From assembly GCF_000165425.1 (NCBI RefSeq), contig NW_001799023.1, positions 68,273-132,272 of the forward strand: 64,000 nucleotides of DNA, given 5' to 3'. This DNA comes from Paramecium tetraurelia (taxonomy: Eukaryota > Ciliophora > Oligohymenophorea > Peniculida > Parameciidae). The stretch's first letter is position 1, and the number at the start of each line of letters is the position of its first letter. Made by a program: the position numbers and the translations under genes. The notes under the pieces are model-generated. The model was given only the letters and a program-made list of their open reading frames with translations, was not told where the DNA came from and searched no databases. Positions 61,490-64,000 of the stretch are shown one piece after another.

Positions 61490-63086
61490 TCAAGGTAATT
61501 TAGATTAATTCAAAATTAAGTTAGAAATTTGAAGAAATTCCAAAACAAAATGAGGCAAACTATTGTCTTCCAAGTCATCACTGTCAAAAGAATAATTTTC
61601 AATATTCTAGAGCGAAGGACGAAATGAACTAGCCTTCACAGCAAATTTCTCCAACGTTTATGTGATATTCAACAAATTGGATTGCTTATGCTGCATCCTT
61701 GGAGACTCTTGAGAGCATTGGCTCTATAAATAGAGTGATCGCATCCCTCCTTGCTTAGTTAGTTGAGATCCTTCAACTGATATTGATCTATAGACCATAT
61801 CTGAAAGTAGATTTTGACTTTTCAAATTCTATAAGACTTCATTTAAGGAACTTCTTTATTTTGGATTCTTCTACAACATACCCTTAACCAACTGTATGGT
61901 TTTTTGACTTACATTAACAAAACAATATTCACTAAAATCTATTTCGCATTTTTTATTTGCTCTGATAACGTTTTCTTAATTAAGTCCCTTAAATGGAGGT
62001 TTACCTGTCAATAATAAATAATAAACAACACCCAAACTAAAAACATCTCCCACTTCAGTATATGGTGTATGAGTGAAAATTTCTGGAGCCATATAACCAA
62101 TAGTACCTTATCCAGATGTCAAGAATTCTCTATTAATTTATTCTGCAAATCCAAAATCAATAATCTTGATTTGATCCTTGTCTATGAGAATATTTTCCAA
62201 TTTAATGTCTCTGTGCACATATCCTAAACTGAATAGATTTACTGTACTTACCTATGAATGGCCTAAAGTCCCAAGGCAACTCTGTGGATAATCGCACTAG
62301 CCTCACACTCTTAAATTCTGACTTTCTCTTTTAATAATTTATACAAGGATCCACTGCGCAATAATTCTGTAATTAAAACTATCAAAATTCTCAGAAATAT
62401 TTACTTAATTACTCATCCAATTAGATTATTTCGTACAACGTCAATATGAAGGGAGAGTTGACTTGCTTCAAAATTTCACATTCAGCTTTGACCAGTTAGG
62501 CTAAACAACTTAGATTTTTCTTTTATGCCAATTCATTTTTATTATAGACCTTTCCGGCATAATATTAGTTTTAAAATGATTATTTATTCAAAGGACACAA
62601 CTTGTACACTTTTGAGTATCCACCCTTACCCATCAAATCCTAGATAGTATAAAGCTAATTCAAAATTTTAGCAAATGCAAAATGCTGTTAATCGTTTGAA
62701 GAAGGTGAAAGTTTACTAACTGAAGAATCATTTTTAAACTTTTACAAATCTGCATTCCAGAAATAGGAATATACTTATTAATTTCTCTTTACTCTAATCA
62801 CTTTAACTAGATCCTAATCCTTATTCTAGATCTTCAAATCAATTAGCTTAGCACTCATCTGATAATTCAACAACAACCATCTGATGTTATTATTTTTCTA
62901 ATAGCATAACATTCCTCCTCCAGTCAAGATATAAGTTCTCTCCTTGATTACTTAATTTTTTCTATCTGTCTTACTCAATTATTGAGTTATAAGTATTTCA
63001 CCATCCAAAACACATTCCCCTCGGTTCCAAAACTTATCGCATACATCATTTTCCAAATATACTGGCCATTATACTTATTAGGACAT
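61490..63086 (-). CDS. Serine/threonine protein kinase with N-terminal extension
   Basis: This encodes 515 residues with introns of 26 nt (TAG) and 23 nt (CAG); the CAG acceptor restores [15 protein letters not shown]. The kinase domain spans about 150-410: [51 protein letters not shown]. All catalytic residues are present. The first 140 residues contain a beta-rich stretch ([27 protein letters not shown]) that could be a degenerate PH domain. The C-terminal tail is Ser/Gln-rich. It groups broadly with CAMK/AGC-like ciliate kinases. An adjacent gene ends at its 3' side only 12 bp away. Confidence 0.8.
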
Positions 63087-63220
63087 AATAGATAAATAAA
63101 TTAAAAATTGATGTTCAAATCGAAAAGTAAAAACAAGAAACTCCGAAATTAATTATTGTATTTGTTTTTAAAATATTCAATTAAAATTTCTATTAATATA
63201 AAATAATTAATTATAGTGTC

Positions 63221-63948
63221 TCAGCAAATCAAATTTTGTTAACCAAATAGTCTTTCATCGTTTGAATAAACTGGGATTTAAGAAAGAGTATGCTTTTCAA
63301 ATTTATCCTCTGTCAAATTAAAACATGCCCTACAAGCAGGCTTATAGCAGTCCTCTCCTCCGATTAATTCAACTTAATTTTATTTATATTTTATACTTTC
63401 TTAAGATTAAACTGTTCTTTTGGTAAATGAAGCATTCTCCTTCTTACAAAACCAACAAACAGCTGTTAACTTAGTGATGCGTTCCGCCAATGGAATCAAA
63501 CTCAAGATGTTCCGAAAAGGCTTTCTATCAAAGGTACCATCAAGAGCAGCAACGATTACTATTTTCCCCAAATTCGCCATTGCTTCACTAAACTCAACAA
63601 TCTAATAGAATATTTAGTAATTAAGTTACATCGCAAAAGAATTGTCCTTCATCAATGGCTACAACATCGTAGTCTTTGCATTTCTCAAAAGCATCAAATA
63701 ATTTGGTCACTTTTATGGCTTTCAAATATTATCTAAATTTAGAACTAGATTATTACTTGTCATGACTAGAAATGCACTGATCATCTGAGTATCTGTTATC
63801 ATTAGCATAATTAAGAACTGCACATTTTCTTTCAGATATTGTAAATCTTTTAACTAATCTCATCAATTCACTTGTTTTACCAGAAAACTACATCATTTTA
63901 AATTATTACCATTGGACCATATATTACTGAAATAGTTCCTGTGAACAT
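63221..63948 (-). CDS. Thymidine kinase (TK1 type)
   Basis: This encodes 217-225 residues, with two sure introns (22 and 28 nt) and a probable third (24 nt, ending TTAAG) that removes an insertion before IGGEDCY. The P-loop [18 protein letters not shown], Walker B-like [19 protein letters not shown] and the zinc-binding pairs VCWFC and ACRAC are all typical of TK1-class enzymes, which phosphorylate thymidine in the salvage pathway. The start [13 protein letters not shown] gives the normal short lead to the P-loop. Confidence 0.9.
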
Positions 63949-64000
63949 TATTTTAATTTCAAATTATTTTAATGCGCCGAATTAAGTATTTCAATTTAAG
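63949..64000. other. Window edge
   Basis: Only the AT-rich upstream flank of the thymidine kinase gene is visible; no feature. Confidence 0.4.

Noticed and set aside
62200-62262. Apparent +1 frameshift before HRDIKLEN in the kinase at 61490-63086
   Set aside because: Using the CAG acceptor (23-nt intron) instead of the following TAG restores [10 protein letters not shown].
1-64000. CRISPR arrays, phage genes, insertion sequences, LINEs, LTR or other virus-like elements
   Set aside because: None seen: no regularly spaced repeats, and no transposase, reverse transcriptase, integrase or capsid motif in frames read with the ciliate code.

Overview
The window is macronuclear DNA of a ciliate, almost certainly a Paramecium. 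Long frames open only if TAA and TAG are read as glutamine and TGA is the sole stop. Coding genes are cut by very short introns (about 20-35 nt) that begin GTA and mostly end TAG. Intergenic gaps are often 10-100 bp, the DNA is strongly AT-rich, and a remnant of a Paramecium-type cysteine-periodic surface antigen is present. Coding spans below include introns. For most multi-exon models I checked that total length minus introns is a multiple of three.

Left edge (1-8.6 kb): 2.7 kb with no recognisable gene, a divergent PEP carboxylase on the minus strand, a decayed surface-antigen relic, and two identical tRNA-Ala(UGC) genes 751 bp apart. This low gene density resembles a subtelomeric region. 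8.6-21.4 kb: an acylated CDPK-like pseudokinase, a DDX24/MAK5-type helicase, three copies of a small four-cysteine protein family around a coiled-coil RING protein, several unknown proteins and an importin-alpha-like ARM protein. 21.4-31 kb: a WGR-type PARP, a GCN2-like eIF2-alpha kinase, a Q/N-rich protein, SEC61 gamma and poly(A)-binding protein. 31-42 kb: membrane and coiled-coil proteins, the intraflagellar transport protein IFT70, an NPC1-like transporter and an EF-hand-like protein.

42-64 kb: tandem type I membrane proteins, a ULK-like kinase, a multi-pass membrane protein, a second CDPK-like pseudokinase, two RING/IBR-like proteins flanking the ribosome-assembly GTPase NOG2, an ankyrin protein, an ATM1/ABCB7-type ABC transporter, an ARM-like protein, a TQ-repeat protein, another kinase and thymidine kinase.

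There is no operon logic; this is a compact set of unrelated nuclear housekeeping and signalling genes. The main oddities are frequent AAG (and some CAG) 3' splice sites, a start codon split by an intron in the PABP gene, three apparent single-base frameshifts inside 50 bp of IFT70, and the three-member small cysteine family with a conserved intron position. I found no phage, CRISPR array, retroelement or DNA transposon.
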